Below are positions 32,346-43,161 of a stretch of 64,000 nt of DNA, one piece after another. Source of the stretch: Paracoccus aestuarii (lineage in GTDB: Bacteria; Pseudomonadota; Alphaproteobacteria; Rhodobacterales; Rhodobacteraceae); the NCBI RefSeq assembly GCF_028553885.1, contig NZ_CP067169.1, forward strand, positions 1,445,501-1,509,500. Direction: 5' to 3'. The translations under genes and the position numbers were made by a program. The notes beneath the pieces were generated by a model that did not search any database, was not told where the DNA came from, and saw only the letters and a list, made by a program, of their open reading frames with translations. Position 1 is the stretch's first letter. Each line of letters opens with the position of its first letter.

Positions 32346-32981
32346 ATGATCGACCGCACCGGCCTGATGGTCATCCTGTCATCGCCGTCGGGGGCGGGCA
32401 AATCGACCCTGGCCCGGCGCCTGATGGTTTGGGACCCGGCACTGCGCTTTTCGGTCTCGGCCACGACGCGGGCGCCCCGCCCGGGCGAGGTCGACGGCCA
32501 GCATTACCATTTCACCACCCGCGCGGAGTTCATGGCCCTGGTCCGCGACGGCCAGATGCTGGAACATGCCGAGGTCTTCGGCAATCTCTATGGCAGCCCG
32601 CGCGGCCCGGTCGAGGCGGCCATGCAGGCCGGGCGCGACACGCTCTTCGACGTGGACTGGCAGGGCGGCCAGCAGATCCGCGCATCGGCCCTGGGGGCCC
32701 ATGTCGTGTCGATCTTCGTGCTGCCGCCATCCCTGCCGGAGCTGGAGCGCCGCCTGCGCGGCCGCGGCCAGGACAGCGACGAGGTCATCGCCGGGCGCAT
32801 GCTGAAAAGCCGGTCCGAGATCAGCCATTGGGCCGAATACGATTACGTCCTGGTCAATGACGACCTGGACCAGACCGAGGCGCGGATGCGCGCCATCCTG
32901 ACCGCCGAACGCCTGCGCCGCGACCGCCAGGCGGGCCTGGGCGGTTTCGTGCAGCGCCTGATGGCCGAGGAGGCACCGTGA
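32346..32981 (+). CDS. gmk: Guanylate kinase
   Basis: Phosphorylates GMP to GDP with ATP. The 211-residue protein has the P-loop [15 protein letters not shown] at the N-terminus, the GMP-binding [10 protein letters not shown] and Y-G-S-P-R-G-P-V region, and D-V-D-W-Q-G-G. ATG at 32346 follows AAGGATAG. Its stop overlaps the GTG start of the carbonic anhydrase-like gene. Confidence 0.96.
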   Translation: MIDRTGLMVILSSPSGAGKSTLARRLMVWDPALRFSVSATTRAPRPGEVDGQHYHFTTRAEFMALVRDGQMLEHAEVFGNLYGSPRGPVEAAMQAGRDTLFDVDWQGGQQIRASALGAHVVSIFVLPPSLPELERRLRGRGQDSDEVIAGRMLKSRSEISHWAEYDYVLVNDDLDQTEARMRAILTAERLRRDRQAGLGGFVQRLMAEEAP

Positions 32982-33502
32982 TCTGGACCCTGGACGACCG
33001 CAGCCCCGCCATCGCCGACAGCGCCTGGATCGCGCCCGATGCCCAGGTCATGGGCCATGTCGAGATCGCCGATCACGGCTCGGTCTGGTTCGGGGCGGTG
33101 CTTCGGGGCGACAATGACCTGATCCGGGTGGGGCAGGGCAGCAATGTCCAGGACCTGTGCTGCCTGCATACCGATCCGGGCTTTCCGCTGGTGATCGGGG
33201 CCGATTGCACCATCGGCCACCGCGCGATCCTGCATGGCTGCCGGATCGGGGACGGGGCGCTGGTCGGCATGGGCGCCACCATCCTGAACGGCGCCGTCAT
33301 CGGCGAGGGCGCGCTGATCGGCGCCGGCGCCCTGATCCCCGAGGGGCGCGAGATCCCCGCCGGTGCCCTGGTCATGGGCGCGCCGGGCCGGGTGGTGCGG
33401 ATGCTGGACGTTGCCGCGCGGGCCGGACTGCGCGGATCGGCCGCCCGCTACCGCGAGAACGCGGCCCGGTTCCGGGCGGGCCTTGCCCCGCGGGCGGGCT
33501 GA
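32978..33502 (+). CDS. Gamma-carbonic anhydrase family protein
   Basis: A 174-residue left-handed beta-helix protein with hexapeptide repeats ([24 protein letters not shown]). The metal histidines are seen in C-L-H-T-D, I-G-H-R and L-H-G, in the right spacing. Close relatives (YrdA/PaaY) bind zinc; only some hydrate CO2. GTG start at 32978 overlaps gmk (GTGA). A C-terminal helix caps the barrel. Confidence 0.9.
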   Translation: MIWTLDDRSPAIADSAWIAPDAQVMGHVEIADHGSVWFGAVLRGDNDLIRVGQGSNVQDLCCLHTDPGFPLVIGADCTIGHRAILHGCRIGDGALVGMGATILNGAVIGEGALIGAGALIPEGREIPAGALVMGAPGRVVRMLDVAARAGLRGSAARYRENAARFRAGLAPRAG

Positions 33503-33503
33503 G

Positions 33504-34610
33504 ATGGCCTTGGCCTCGCGTCGCTTGGCGGGGTTTCTGGACGCGGTGCCCGTGCCCATGCTGGCCGTGGACCGCGACGCGCGGGTGGCGGCGGCCAATG
33601 CGCTGGCCGCGGCCCTGCTGGGCGCGGATCTGGAGGGGCGGCCCTTCGTGACCGTCCTGCGCCACCCCGCGATCCTGCGCGCCGTCGATTGGGCGCTGGA
33701 CCCGACCGAGGCGCCCCAGCCCCCCCATGACCCCGCCTTGCCCAAGCCGCCCGACGGGGTGGTGACGCTGCGCGCCAACTGCGCCGCCGACGGGCGCGAG
33801 ATCCTGGCCGAGGTGACCGTCGCGCCGTTGCCCGCCGCCTTGGGGCGCGGCGCGACCATCGCTGTGCAGGACCGCAGCATGGCCGAAGAGGCCGAACAGA
33901 TGCGCCGCGATTTCGTGGCCAATGTCAGCCACGAGCTGAAGACCCCTTTGACCGCCATGACCGGCTTCATCGAGACGCTGCGCGGCCCCGCCCGCGACGA
34001 TGCCCGCGCCCGCGACCGCTTTCTGGACATCATGGAACGCGAGGCCGGGCGCATGAACCGGCTGATCAGCGACCTGCTGTCGCTGAGCCGCGTTCAGGCC
34101 GAGGAACGCCAGCGCCCGGCGGGGCGCGTGGACCTGCCGGGCCTGCTGCGCGGCACGCTGGCCATGCTGGGCCCGCGGATCGAGGCGGCGGGCGTCGTGG
34201 TGCGGACCCAGGGGCTGGACCAGCCGCTGCGCCTGCCGGGCGATACCGACCAGCTGACCCAGGTCTTTCAGAACCTGATCGAGAACGCGGTGAAATACGG
34301 GGGGTCCGGCGGGGTGCTGCGGGTGTCGCTGTCGCGCATCCCGCATGAGGCTGTGCTGCGCGGCCCGGCCTGGGCGGTCACGATCGAGGATCACGGCGAC
34401 GGGATCGAGGAACAGCACCTGCCGCGGCTGACCGAACGCTTCTATCGCGTGGACGGGCACCGGGCGCGCGCGCAGGGCGGCACCGGGCTGGGCCTGGCCA
34501 TCGTCAAGCATATCGTGAACCGCCATCGCGGCCGGCTGCGCATCGACAGCCGCGTGGGCGAGGGCAGCCGCTTCACCGTGGTCCTGCCCGAGACGGCCGG
34601 TCGGGGCTGA
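33504..34610 (+). CDS. phoR: PhoR-like sensor histidine kinase without membrane segments
   Basis: A 368-residue kinase. The N-terminal PAS domain (residues 5-115) is followed by the HisKA box VSHELKTPLTA with H143 as phosphate acceptor and an HATPase domain with N-L-I-E-N-A-V-K-Y-G-G, D-H-G-D-G-I and G-G-T-G-L-G-L-A-I-V. This order resembles PhoR of the phosphate regulon, but the usual N-terminal membrane helices are missing and neither phoB nor pst genes are adjacent. The ATG at 33504 starts directly behind the carbonic anhydrase stop. It could be a kinase for another regulator. Confidence 0.82.
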   Translation: MALASRRLAGFLDAVPVPMLAVDRDARVAAANALAAALLGADLEGRPFVTVLRHPAILRAVDWALDPTEAPQPPHDPALPKPPDGVVTLRANCAADGREILAEVTVAPLPAALGRGATIAVQDRSMAEEAEQMRRDFVANVSHELKTPLTAMTGFIETLRGPARDDARARDRFLDIMEREAGRMNRLISDLLSLSRVQAEERQRPAGRVDLPGLLRGTLAMLGPRIEAAGVVVRTQGLDQPLRLPGDTDQLTQVFQNLIENAVKYGGSGGVLRVSLSRIPHEAVLRGPAWAVTIEDHGDGIEEQHLPRLTERFYRVDGHRARAQGGTGLGLAIVKHIVNRHRGRLRIDSRVGEGSRFTVVLPETAGRG

Positions 34611-34679
34611 CCGGTTCCTCTCGCCCTTGGCGGCGGCTTGTCCTATAAGGCCGCCAGATGTTGGCAAGGGGATGTCGTC

Positions 34680-35432
34680 ATGTCGCAATCGCAAGGGGTC
34701 GATCCGGCCAAGCTGGCCGCCGCACGGGCCGCCGTCGCCATGGTCGAGGACGGGATGAGGCTGGGTCTGGGCACCGGCTCGACCGCGGCGATCATGGTGC
34801 GCGAACTGGCCGCGCGGGTCGCGGCCGAAGGGTTGACGCTGCGCTGCGCCGCGACCTCGCGCGCGACGGCCGAACTGGCCGAGAGCCTGGGCCTGCGGAT
34901 CGAGACGCTGGACCAGATCGGCTGGCTGGACCTGACCATCGACGGCGCCGACGAGGTCGACCCGCATCTGCACCTGGTCAAGGGCGGGGGTGCCGCCCAT
35001 CTGCGCGAGAAGGTCGTGGCCGCGGCCAGCGACCGCATGGTCGTCGTGGCCGACCCCGCCAAGGTGGTCGAGACCTTGGGCGCCTTTCCCCTGCCGGTCG
35101 AGGTTCTGGAATTCGGCTTCGAGACGACGCGCAAGCTGATCCGCCGCGCGCTGGAGGCGCAGGATCTGGGCGAATGCGACGTGCTGCAGCGCCTGCGCGG
35201 CAGCGATCCGGTCATCACCGACGAGGGCAACCTGATCCTGGACCTGCATCTGGCCCGGATCGAGGATCCCGTCGCCTTGGCCCGCGCGCTTTCGGCCATT
35301 CCGGGAGTGGTGGAACACGGGCTGTTTCTGGGCATGTGCGATCTGGCCATCATCGGGCGCGAGGATGGCAGCGTGATCGAGCTGGCACGCAACGACATCG
35401 ATGCCGACATGCTGGCCCAGGAAGGGGAATGA
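34680..35432 (+). CDS. rpiA: Ribose 5-phosphate isomerase A
   Basis: Interconverts ribose 5-phosphate and ribulose 5-phosphate. The 250-residue protein has G-L-G-T-G-S-T-A-A near the start, D-L-T-I-D-G-A-D-E-V-D and the K-G-G-G-A-A-H-L-R-E-K catalytic block. ATG at 34680 has AAGGGGATG upstream and removes a 14-residue extension without similarity. gor begins one base behind its stop, so the two genes are co-transcribed. Both serve NADPH-linked metabolism. Confidence 0.95.
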   Translation: MSQSQGVDPAKLAAARAAVAMVEDGMRLGLGTGSTAAIMVRELAARVAAEGLTLRCAATSRATAELAESLGLRIETLDQIGWLDLTIDGADEVDPHLHLVKGGGAAHLREKVVAAASDRMVVVADPAKVVETLGAFPLPVEVLEFGFETTRKLIRRALEAQDLGECDVLQRLRGSDPVITDEGNLILDLHLARIEDPVALARALSAIPGVVEHGLFLGMCDLAIIGREDGSVIELARNDIDADMLAQEGE

Positions 35433-35433
35433 G

Positions 35434-36813
35434 ATGAGCTTCGACTACGACCTCTTCGTCATCGGCGGCGGTTCGGGCGGGGTCCGGGGGGCGCGGATCG
35501 CGGCGGGCGAACATGGCGCCAAGGTCGGGCTGGCCGAGGAAAGCCGCATGGGCGGCACTTGCGTCATCCGCGGCTGCGTGCCCAAGAAGCTGATGATCTT
35601 TGCCTCCCAGGCCGGGCTGATGGCCGAGGAGATGCGCGGCTATGGCTGGTGCGGCGCGCAGGCAGGCGCATTCGACTGGACCGTCTTCCGCGAGAAGCTG
35701 GATGCCGAGCTGACCCGGCTGGAGCTGATCTATCGCGCGGGCCTGACCCGCGCGGGCGTCGAGATCCACGACCAGCGCGCCACGCTGATCGGCCATCACG
35801 AGGTCCGCCTGGCCGATGGCACGGTGAAATCCGCCCGCCACATCCTGATCGCCGCCGGCGGCCGCCCCGCGCGGATCGGCATCCCGGGCGAGGAACTGGC
35901 GATGGTCTCGGACGACCTGTTCCTGATGGACCGCCTGCCGGGGCGGGTGCTGCTGGTGGGCGGCGGCTTCATCGCCTGTGAATTCGCCACGATCCTGGCG
36001 GGGCTGGGGGTGGACACGGTCCAGGCCTATCGCGGCAATGCGGTCCTGCGCGGCTTCGACCGCGAGGCGCGCGACCTGGCGACGCTGCAGCTGAGCGCGG
36101 TGGGGGTGGATCTGCGCCTCGGCCTGACGCCCGTGGCGCTGGAACGCGACGGCGAGGGCATCCGCGTGCGCTTCGACGATGGGACGGAGGAGCGCTTCGA
36201 CGCGGTGCTGATGGCGGCGGGGCGCGCGCCCTATACCGCAGGGCTGGGGTTGGAGAATACCGAGGTCCGCCTGACGCCCAACGGCGCGATCGAGGTCGAT
36301 GACTGGTCGCAGACCTGCGTGCCCTCGATCTTTGCGGTGGGGGACGTGACCGACCGGGTGAACCTGACCCCCGTGGCGATCCGCGAGGGGCATGCCTTTG
36401 CCGACACGGTCTTTGGCGCGCGGCCCCGGACGGTCGATCACGGCCTGGTCGCCAGCGCCGTCTATCTGCGCCCGCATGAGCTGGCCACCGTGGGCCTGAC
36501 CGAGGAACAGGCCAAGGCGCGCGGCCCGGTCGATGTCTATGCCACGACCTTCCGCCCGATGCGGTCGATGTTCGCGGGCAGCGACGCCAAGGTGATGATG
36601 AAGCTGCTGGTCGATCCCGCCGACGACCGGGTGCTGGGCTGTCACATCTTCGGCCCCGAGGCGGGCGAGATGATCCAGCTGGCCGCCATCCCCATCGGCA
36701 TGGGCGCCACCAAGGCCCAGTTCGACGCGACCATCGCGGTCCACCCGACCGCCGCCGAGGAACTGGTCACCATGCGCGCGCCTGCGCGCCGGCATCAGGG
36801 GGTGGGCGGCTGA
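35434..36813 (+). CDS. gor: Glutathione-disulfide reductase
   Basis: Reduces oxidised glutathione with NADPH. The 459-residue flavoprotein shows the FAD loop GGGSGGVRGAR, the redox-active pair in GGTCVIRGCVPKK, the NADPH loop VGGGFIACEFA, the second FAD site F-A-V-G-D-V-T-D-R and the C-terminal active-site histidine in A-V-H-P-T-A-A-E-E. The ATG at 35434 follows GGAAGGGGAATGAG, one base after rpiA. Confidence 0.95.
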   Translation: MSFDYDLFVIGGGSGGVRGARIAAGEHGAKVGLAEESRMGGTCVIRGCVPKKLMIFASQAGLMAEEMRGYGWCGAQAGAFDWTVFREKLDAELTRLELIYRAGLTRAGVEIHDQRATLIGHHEVRLADGTVKSARHILIAAGGRPARIGIPGEELAMVSDDLFLMDRLPGRVLLVGGGFIACEFATILAGLGVDTVQAYRGNAVLRGFDREARDLATLQLSAVGVDLRLGLTPVALERDGEGIRVRFDDGTEERFDAVLMAAGRAPYTAGLGLENTEVRLTPNGAIEVDDWSQTCVPSIFAVGDVTDRVNLTPVAIREGHAFADTVFGARPRTVDHGLVASAVYLRPHELATVGLTEEQAKARGPVDVYATTFRPMRSMFAGSDAKVMMKLLVDPADDRVLGCHIFGPEAGEMIQLAAIPIGMGATKAQFDATIAVHPTAAEELVTMRAPARRHQGVGG

Positions 36814-36929
36814 CATTCCCGTGGGCGCGGCCTTGGGTCGCGTCTGCGGCGCCCGGGCAGGGTTGCATTTCCCCGCCCTGGGCACCAGTTTTCAACCAAC
36901 GGAAATACCAGCGAAAGAAGGTCTGACGG

Positions 36930-38237
36930 ATGGCAAATCAGGGCCCCTGGGGCGGAGGCGGCGGCGGAAATGGCGGCCGGGGTGACGGGGATGGGGACAA
37001 GAAGCCCGCAAACCGGCCTTGGGGGGCACAGCCGCCGAACGGATCGCGTCGTCCCGGACCGGGGGGCGAACCGCCCCGACCCGAGATCGAAGACCTGATG
37101 AAGAAGGGCCAGGAACGCCTGCGCGTCCTGATGGGCGGCCGGAACGGCAATGGCGGCGGCATGAACGGCGGCGGCCATGGCCGCGGCCCCTCCGGCCCCA
37201 ACTTCCAGATCAACCGTTCGACCCTGGCCGTGGCAGGTCTGGTGGTGGCGGGTCTCTGGGCCTTTGCCAGCTTCTATCGGGTGCAAACGAACGAACAATC
37301 GGTCGAGTTCCTGTTCGGCCGCGCCATCTCGGTCGGGACCGAGGGTCTGAACTTTGCCCCCTGGCCCGTCGTCACCGCCGAGGTCGTGTCCGTCACCAAC
37401 GAACGCGTGACCGAGATCGGCACCGGCGCCGCGGGCCCGATGGATAGCGGGCTGATGCTGACCCGCGACCAGAACATCGTGGACATGGAATACCAGGTCG
37501 TCTGGAATATCCGCGACCCGCAGATGTTCCTGTTCAACCTGGCCGATCCCGCCGACACGATCCGCGCCGTGTCCGAGGCCGCGATGCGCGACATCATCGC
37601 GCGCAGCGAACTGGCCCCCATCCTGAACCGCGACCGCGGCGCCATCGCCACGGACCTTCAGGCGGCGGTGCAGAACACGCTGGACGCCTATCAGTCGGGC
37701 ATCAACGTCGTCCGGGTCAACCTGGACCGCGCCGACCCCCCGGCCGAGGTGATCGACGCCTTCCGCGAGGTCCAGGCCGCCCAGCAGGAACGCGACCGCC
37801 TGCAGAACGAGGCCGACGCCTATGCCAACCGCGAACTGGCCGCAGCCCGCGGTCAGGCCGCCCAGATCCTGGAACAGGCCGAGGCCTATCGCGCCGAGGC
37901 GGTCAACACCGCCGTCGGTGAAGCCTCGCGCTTCAACTCGATCTACGAGGAATATGTGAACGCGCCCGACGTGACCCGTCGCCGGATGTATCTGGAGACG
38001 ATGGAGCAGGTCCTGGGCGACGTGAACAAGATCATCATCGGCGAGGGCATCGCCGGCGGCGAGGGTGGATCGGGCGTCGTGCCCTATCTGCCGCTGGACC
38101 AGCTGCGCGGCACCCAAGGCGGCCAGACGGGCAGCCAGACCGGCGGCACCCAGCCCAATACCAGCGCGACCGCCTCGCCCGGGGCATCGCAGACGACCGG
38201 CCCGGCCGGAACCACGACCAGCGGAGGGACGAACTGA
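36930..38237 (+). CDS. hflK: FtsH protease regulator HflK
   Basis: With HflC it forms a large membrane cage around the FtsH protease and tunes membrane protein turnover. The 435-residue protein has a glycine-rich cytoplasmic start, one transmembrane helix (about residues 95-112), and a periplasmic SPFH/Band-7 domain with Y-R-V-Q-T-N-E-Q-S-V and E-F-L-F-G-R followed by a coiled-coil alanine/glutamate-rich part. The C-terminus is rich in Gly, Thr, Gln and Ser. RBS GAAGG upstream. Overlaps hflC by one base. Confidence 0.94.
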   Translation: MANQGPWGGGGGGNGGRGDGDGDKKPANRPWGAQPPNGSRRPGPGGEPPRPEIEDLMKKGQERLRVLMGGRNGNGGGMNGGGHGRGPSGPNFQINRSTLAVAGLVVAGLWAFASFYRVQTNEQSVEFLFGRAISVGTEGLNFAPWPVVTAEVVSVTNERVTEIGTGAAGPMDSGLMLTRDQNIVDMEYQVVWNIRDPQMFLFNLADPADTIRAVSEAAMRDIIARSELAPILNRDRGAIATDLQAAVQNTLDAYQSGINVVRVNLDRADPPAEVIDAFREVQAAQQERDRLQNEADAYANRELAAARGQAAQILEQAEAYRAEAVNTAVGEASRFNSIYEEYVNAPDVTRRRMYLETMEQVLGDVNKIIIGEGIAGGEGGSGVVPYLPLDQLRGTQGGQTGSQTGGTQPNTSATASPGASQTTGPAGTTTSGGTN

Positions 38238-39475
38238 TGGCCGGACGCAAGACCCTGTTGGGAACCCTGGCCATCCCGGCCGTCGTCGCGGTGGCCGTCG
38301 TCGTCGCATCCTCGCTGTTCATCGTGGACGAGCGCGAGAAGGCGCTGGTCCTGCGGCTTGGCCGCGTCGTCGACGTGCAGGAGACGCCGGGCCTGAACTT
38401 CAAGCTGCCCTTCGTGGACAATGTCGTCAAATATGACGGCCGGATCCTGGGCCTGCCGACCAGCCCGCTGGAGGTCACGCCGCTGGACGACCGCCGCCTG
38501 GTGGTCGATGCCTTCGCCCGCTTTCGGATCACCGATCCGGTGCGCTTCCGCCAGGCGGTCGGCGTGCAGGGCGTGTCGGGCGCGCAGATGCGGCTGGAAC
38601 CCATCGTCCGCAACGCCATCCGCGAGGTTCTGGGTACCGTCCCGTCGACCGCCGTTCTGTCGGACGACCGGACCAGCCTGATGAACCAGATCCGCAACGA
38701 GGCGCGCAACAACTCGGCCGGTCTGGGGATCGAGATCATCGACGTCCGCCTGACCCGCACCGACCTGCCCGAGCAGAATCTGAATGCCACCTATGCCCGG
38801 ATGCGCGCCGAACGCGCGCGCGAGGCCGCCGACGAGGTCGCGCGCGGTAACGAGGCCGCGCAGCGCGTCCGCGCCGCCGCCGACCGGACCGTGGTCGAGC
38901 TGACCTCTGAGGCGCAGCGCCGGTCCGAGATCGTGCGAGGCGAGGCCGATGCGCAGCGCAACGCCATCTATGCCGACGCCTATGGCCGCGATCCGGAATT
39001 CTTTGCCTTCACGCGGTCGCTGACCTCCTATCAGCGGGCGCTGCGCGGGGATAACAGCTCGCTGGTGCTGCAGCCGAACAGCGAATTCTTCACCTATCTG
39101 TCCACCGACGGTGCGGCGGATGCGAGCCCGGCCTCGACGCCGGTGCCGGCGGGGAATTCGGCCGAACGGCTCGGGCTGGAACTGGGGCAGAACGGCGGCG
39201 AGGAACAGCTGGTCTCGCCCGAGCTCTATGACAGCGAGGGCAACCGGATCGGCGAATCCGCCGGCGTCGAGCTGACCCCGCTGCCCGAGAGCCTGGCCAC
39301 GCCGCCGCAGGAAGAGGGTGGCATCCTGCAGCCCGAATCGCCGGTGGACCTGGACAGCCCCGCCGCGGGCGAGGGCGAGGCCGCCCCCGAGGCGGAGCCG
39401 GTCCCCGCACCCGAGACGCCTGTCGAGGAGGTCCCCACCCAGGAGGCACCTGAGGAACCGGTCCCGGCCAACTGA
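38237..39475 (+). CDS. hflC: FtsH protease regulator HflC with long acidic tail
   Basis: Partner of HflK. Residues 1-290 are a normal HflC: one helix (about 11-29), D-E-R-E-K-A-L-V-L-R-L-G, the Band-7 domain and a coiled coil ending F-F-T-Y-L-S. Residues 291-412 form an extra tail rich in Glu, Pro and Ala that most HflC proteins lack; usual length is about 290-340. The tail would lie in the periplasm. The gene begins one base inside the hflK stop and ends with a strong terminator. Confidence 0.92.
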   Translation: MAGRKTLLGTLAIPAVVAVAVVVASSLFIVDEREKALVLRLGRVVDVQETPGLNFKLPFVDNVVKYDGRILGLPTSPLEVTPLDDRRLVVDAFARFRITDPVRFRQAVGVQGVSGAQMRLEPIVRNAIREVLGTVPSTAVLSDDRTSLMNQIRNEARNNSAGLGIEIIDVRLTRTDLPEQNLNATYARMRAERAREAADEVARGNEAAQRVRAAADRTVVELTSEAQRRSEIVRGEADAQRNAIYADAYGRDPEFFAFTRSLTSYQRALRGDNSSLVLQPNSEFFTYLSTDGAADASPASTPVPAGNSAERLGLELGQNGGEEQLVSPELYDSEGNRIGESAGVELTPLPESLATPPQEEGGILQPESPVDLDSPAAGEGEAAPEAEPVPAPETPVEEVPTQEAPEEPVPAN

Positions 39476-39499
39476 CCGGGGACGCGCGTTGCCATGCGG

Positions 39500-39528
39500 A
39501 CGGGCGGGGGGAAACCTCCGCCCGTTTT
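39500..39528 (+). terminator. Rho-independent terminator after hflKC
   Basis: An 11-pair stem (ACGGGCGGGGG with its partner, one G-U pair) closed by a GAAA tetraloop (39511-39514) is followed by TTTTC. It starts 24 bases after the hflC stop. Confidence 0.85.
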
Positions 39529-39579
39529 CAATATGTCAGTGAAATCACGATCAGTTCACGACGGGCAGGCGTGGTATTC

Positions 39580-39609
39580 TTGCAACGAGGCCCTAGATTG
39601 GTGTCATAT
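39580..39609 (+). promoter_or_regulatory. Possible promoter of the degP-type gene
   Basis: TTGCAA at 39580-39585, an 18-base spacer and TCATAT at 39604-39609 lie about 48 bases before the start codon. The gap between the hflC terminator and this gene is only about 130 bases, so the promoter must be near here. I saw no clear heat-shock or extracytoplasmic-stress sigma motif. Confidence 0.35.
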
Positions 39610-39656
39610 CCACCCGGCAGCCCGATCGCTGCCGTCCACAGATGAGGACATCCAGC

Positions 39657-41649
<1,993 letters not shown>

Positions 41650-41741
41650 TCGCAGCGGCTCAACTTGGCGTGGGGCGGCTTGTCCGCCTGCGCATTTCAT
41701 GCAGAGTTTCGCCCATTGCTCGGATCGTCGCGGGGTGTCGC

Positions 41742-42155
41742 ATGCGCAATTGGCTGATCATCGGGACCGTGCTGGCCGCGGGCACCGCCCAGGCCGGGGT
41801 GATCGAGGTCGCGATCACGGGCATTCCCGACGATCGCGGCCAGGTACTCTGCAGCCTGCATGCCCAGCCCGAGGGCTTTCCCGAACGGGCCGCCGTCTCG
41901 GATACGGTGGCGGTGCCGCGGGCCGGGCAGGCGATGTGCCGCTTTGACGGGGTGGCGCCGGGGACCTATGCGGTCGCGGTGCTGCATGACGGCAATGCCA
42001 ATGGGCGGCTGGACGTGAACGCCTTGGGCTATCCGGTGGAATCCTGGGGGATCTCGGCCGGGCCTGCGCCGCGCTTTCGGGCGCCGCGCTTCGACGAGGC
42101 CTCGTTCCGCATGGGGGATCGGCCCATGCGCCTGAATGTCAGGCTGCGCCGCTAG
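41742..42155 (+). CDS. Secreted DUF2141 family protein
   Basis: A 137-residue protein with a signal peptide (cleaved near GTAQAG) and the DUF2141 pattern: G-Q-V-L-C-S-L-H, C-R-F-D-G-V-A-P-G-T-Y-A-V-A-V-L-H-D-G-N-A-N and N-x-L-G-x-P-x-E-x-W-G. The fold is expected to be a small beta sandwich in the periplasm. Function unknown. It converges with the LysR gene and overlaps its end by four bases. Confidence 0.85.
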   Translation: MRNWLIIGTVLAAGTAQAGVIEVAITGIPDDRGQVLCSLHAQPEGFPERAAVSDTVAVPRAGQAMCRFDGVAPGTYAVAVLHDGNANGRLDVNALGYPVESWGISAGPAPRFRAPRFDEASFRMGDRPMRLNVRLRR

Positions 42156-43054
42156 GCGTGGGGGTGGTCGCGGGCGACCTCGGCCTCCAGCCAGGTGCGA
42201 AAGCGGGTGAAGGCCGGATCGCCCTGCCGCCGGTCGGGCCAGGCCAGCCAATAGGCCCCGTCGCCCGGCACCTCGGCCCGCAGAGTGGGGGCCAGGCGGC
42301 CATCCGCGATCTCGGGCCGGGCCAGATAGCTGGGCAGCAGCGCGACGCCCAGGCCCGCGATCGCCGCCTGGATCATCATCGAGAACTGGTCCATCACCAT
42401 CCCCGAGACCGGCACCCCGGTCGCGCCTTGGGCCGCGAACCAGGCCTGCCAGCCGAAGGGCCGCGTCTCCAGCTGCAGCATCGGCAGGCCGGCCATGTCA
42501 TCGGCCCGCGCGATCGGGTGGCGGGCCAGGAAATCGGGCGATGCGCAGGCCGTCAGCCTTTCGTCGAACAGCTTGACGTGATGCGCCTCGGGCCAATCCT
42601 CGGCCCCGAAATAGATCACCGCGTCAAAGGCTTCGCTGGCAAAGCTGAAGCGCTGGATCTTGGTCGACAGATTGACCGAGATGCCCGGATTGCTGGCCAG
42701 GAACTGACCCAGCCTGGGCGCCAGCCAGCGCGTGGCAAAGGTCGGCAGGACCGACAGCGACAGCGCCCCGCCGCCCGGATTGGCGACCACCGCCATGCTG
42801 GCGCGCTGGATCTGGTCCAGCGCCTGCGTGACGGAGGCGCCATAGACCAGCGCCTCGGCATTGGGGATCAGGCGGCGGCGCTGTCGCAGGAACAGGTCGC
42901 GCCCCAGCTGGCGTTCCAGCGACGCGACCAGCCGGCTGACGGTGCTCTGGGTCAGGTGCAGCTCGTCCGCGGCGGCGGTGACCGAACGGTGCCGCATGAC
43001 CGCCTCGAAGGCGATCAGTTGGGACAGGCTGGGCAGGAACCGTCTTTGACGCAT
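42152..43054 (-). CDS. LysR-family regulator opposite gcdH
   Basis: A 300-residue regulator of the GcvA-like LysR branch. The helix-turn-helix is at about residues 19-40 (V-T-A-A-A-D-E-L-H-L-T-Q-S-T-V-S-R), followed by a substrate-binding domain starting A-L-S-L-S-V-L-P-T-F. The ATG at 43054 (MRQRRFLPS) is the usual start of the family; a frame reaching 43102 would put the palindromic operator inside the gene. Being divergent from gcdH, it is likely the activator of glutarate/lysine catabolism genes (GcdR role). Confidence 0.88.
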   Translation of the reverse strand: MRQRRFLPSLSQLIAFEAVMRHRSVTAAADELHLTQSTVSRLVASLERQLGRDLFLRQRRRLIPNAEALVYGASVTQALDQIQRASMAVVANPGGGALSLSVLPTFATRWLAPRLGQFLASNPGISVNLSTKIQRFSFASEAFDAVIYFGAEDWPEAHHVKLFDERLTACASPDFLARHPIARADDMAGLPMLQLETRPFGWQAWFAAQGATGVPVSGMVMDQFSMMIQAAIAGLGVALLPSYLARPEIADGRLAPTLRAEVPGDGAYWLAWPDRRQGDPAFTRFRTWLEAEVARDHPHA

Positions 43055-43075
43055 GATCCATTCATAGAATGCATC
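43055..43075 (+). promoter_or_regulatory. Inverted repeat at the LysR start, candidate LysR operator
   Basis: GATCCATTC, ATA, GAATGCATC is a 21-base inverted repeat with one mismatch, directly next to the LysR start codon and within the 107-base gap to gcdH. Its place suits autorepression and control of gcdH. LysR boxes usually show T-N11-A; this site has the right size. Confidence 0.45.
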
Positions 43076-43161
43076 ATCCGATGAGGAAATAGCGTTTTTC
43101 ATCCCGCCTGCCCCGCATTACCCTGTGGCGAAACAGTCATCGGATGCAGGAGAGCGACGCC

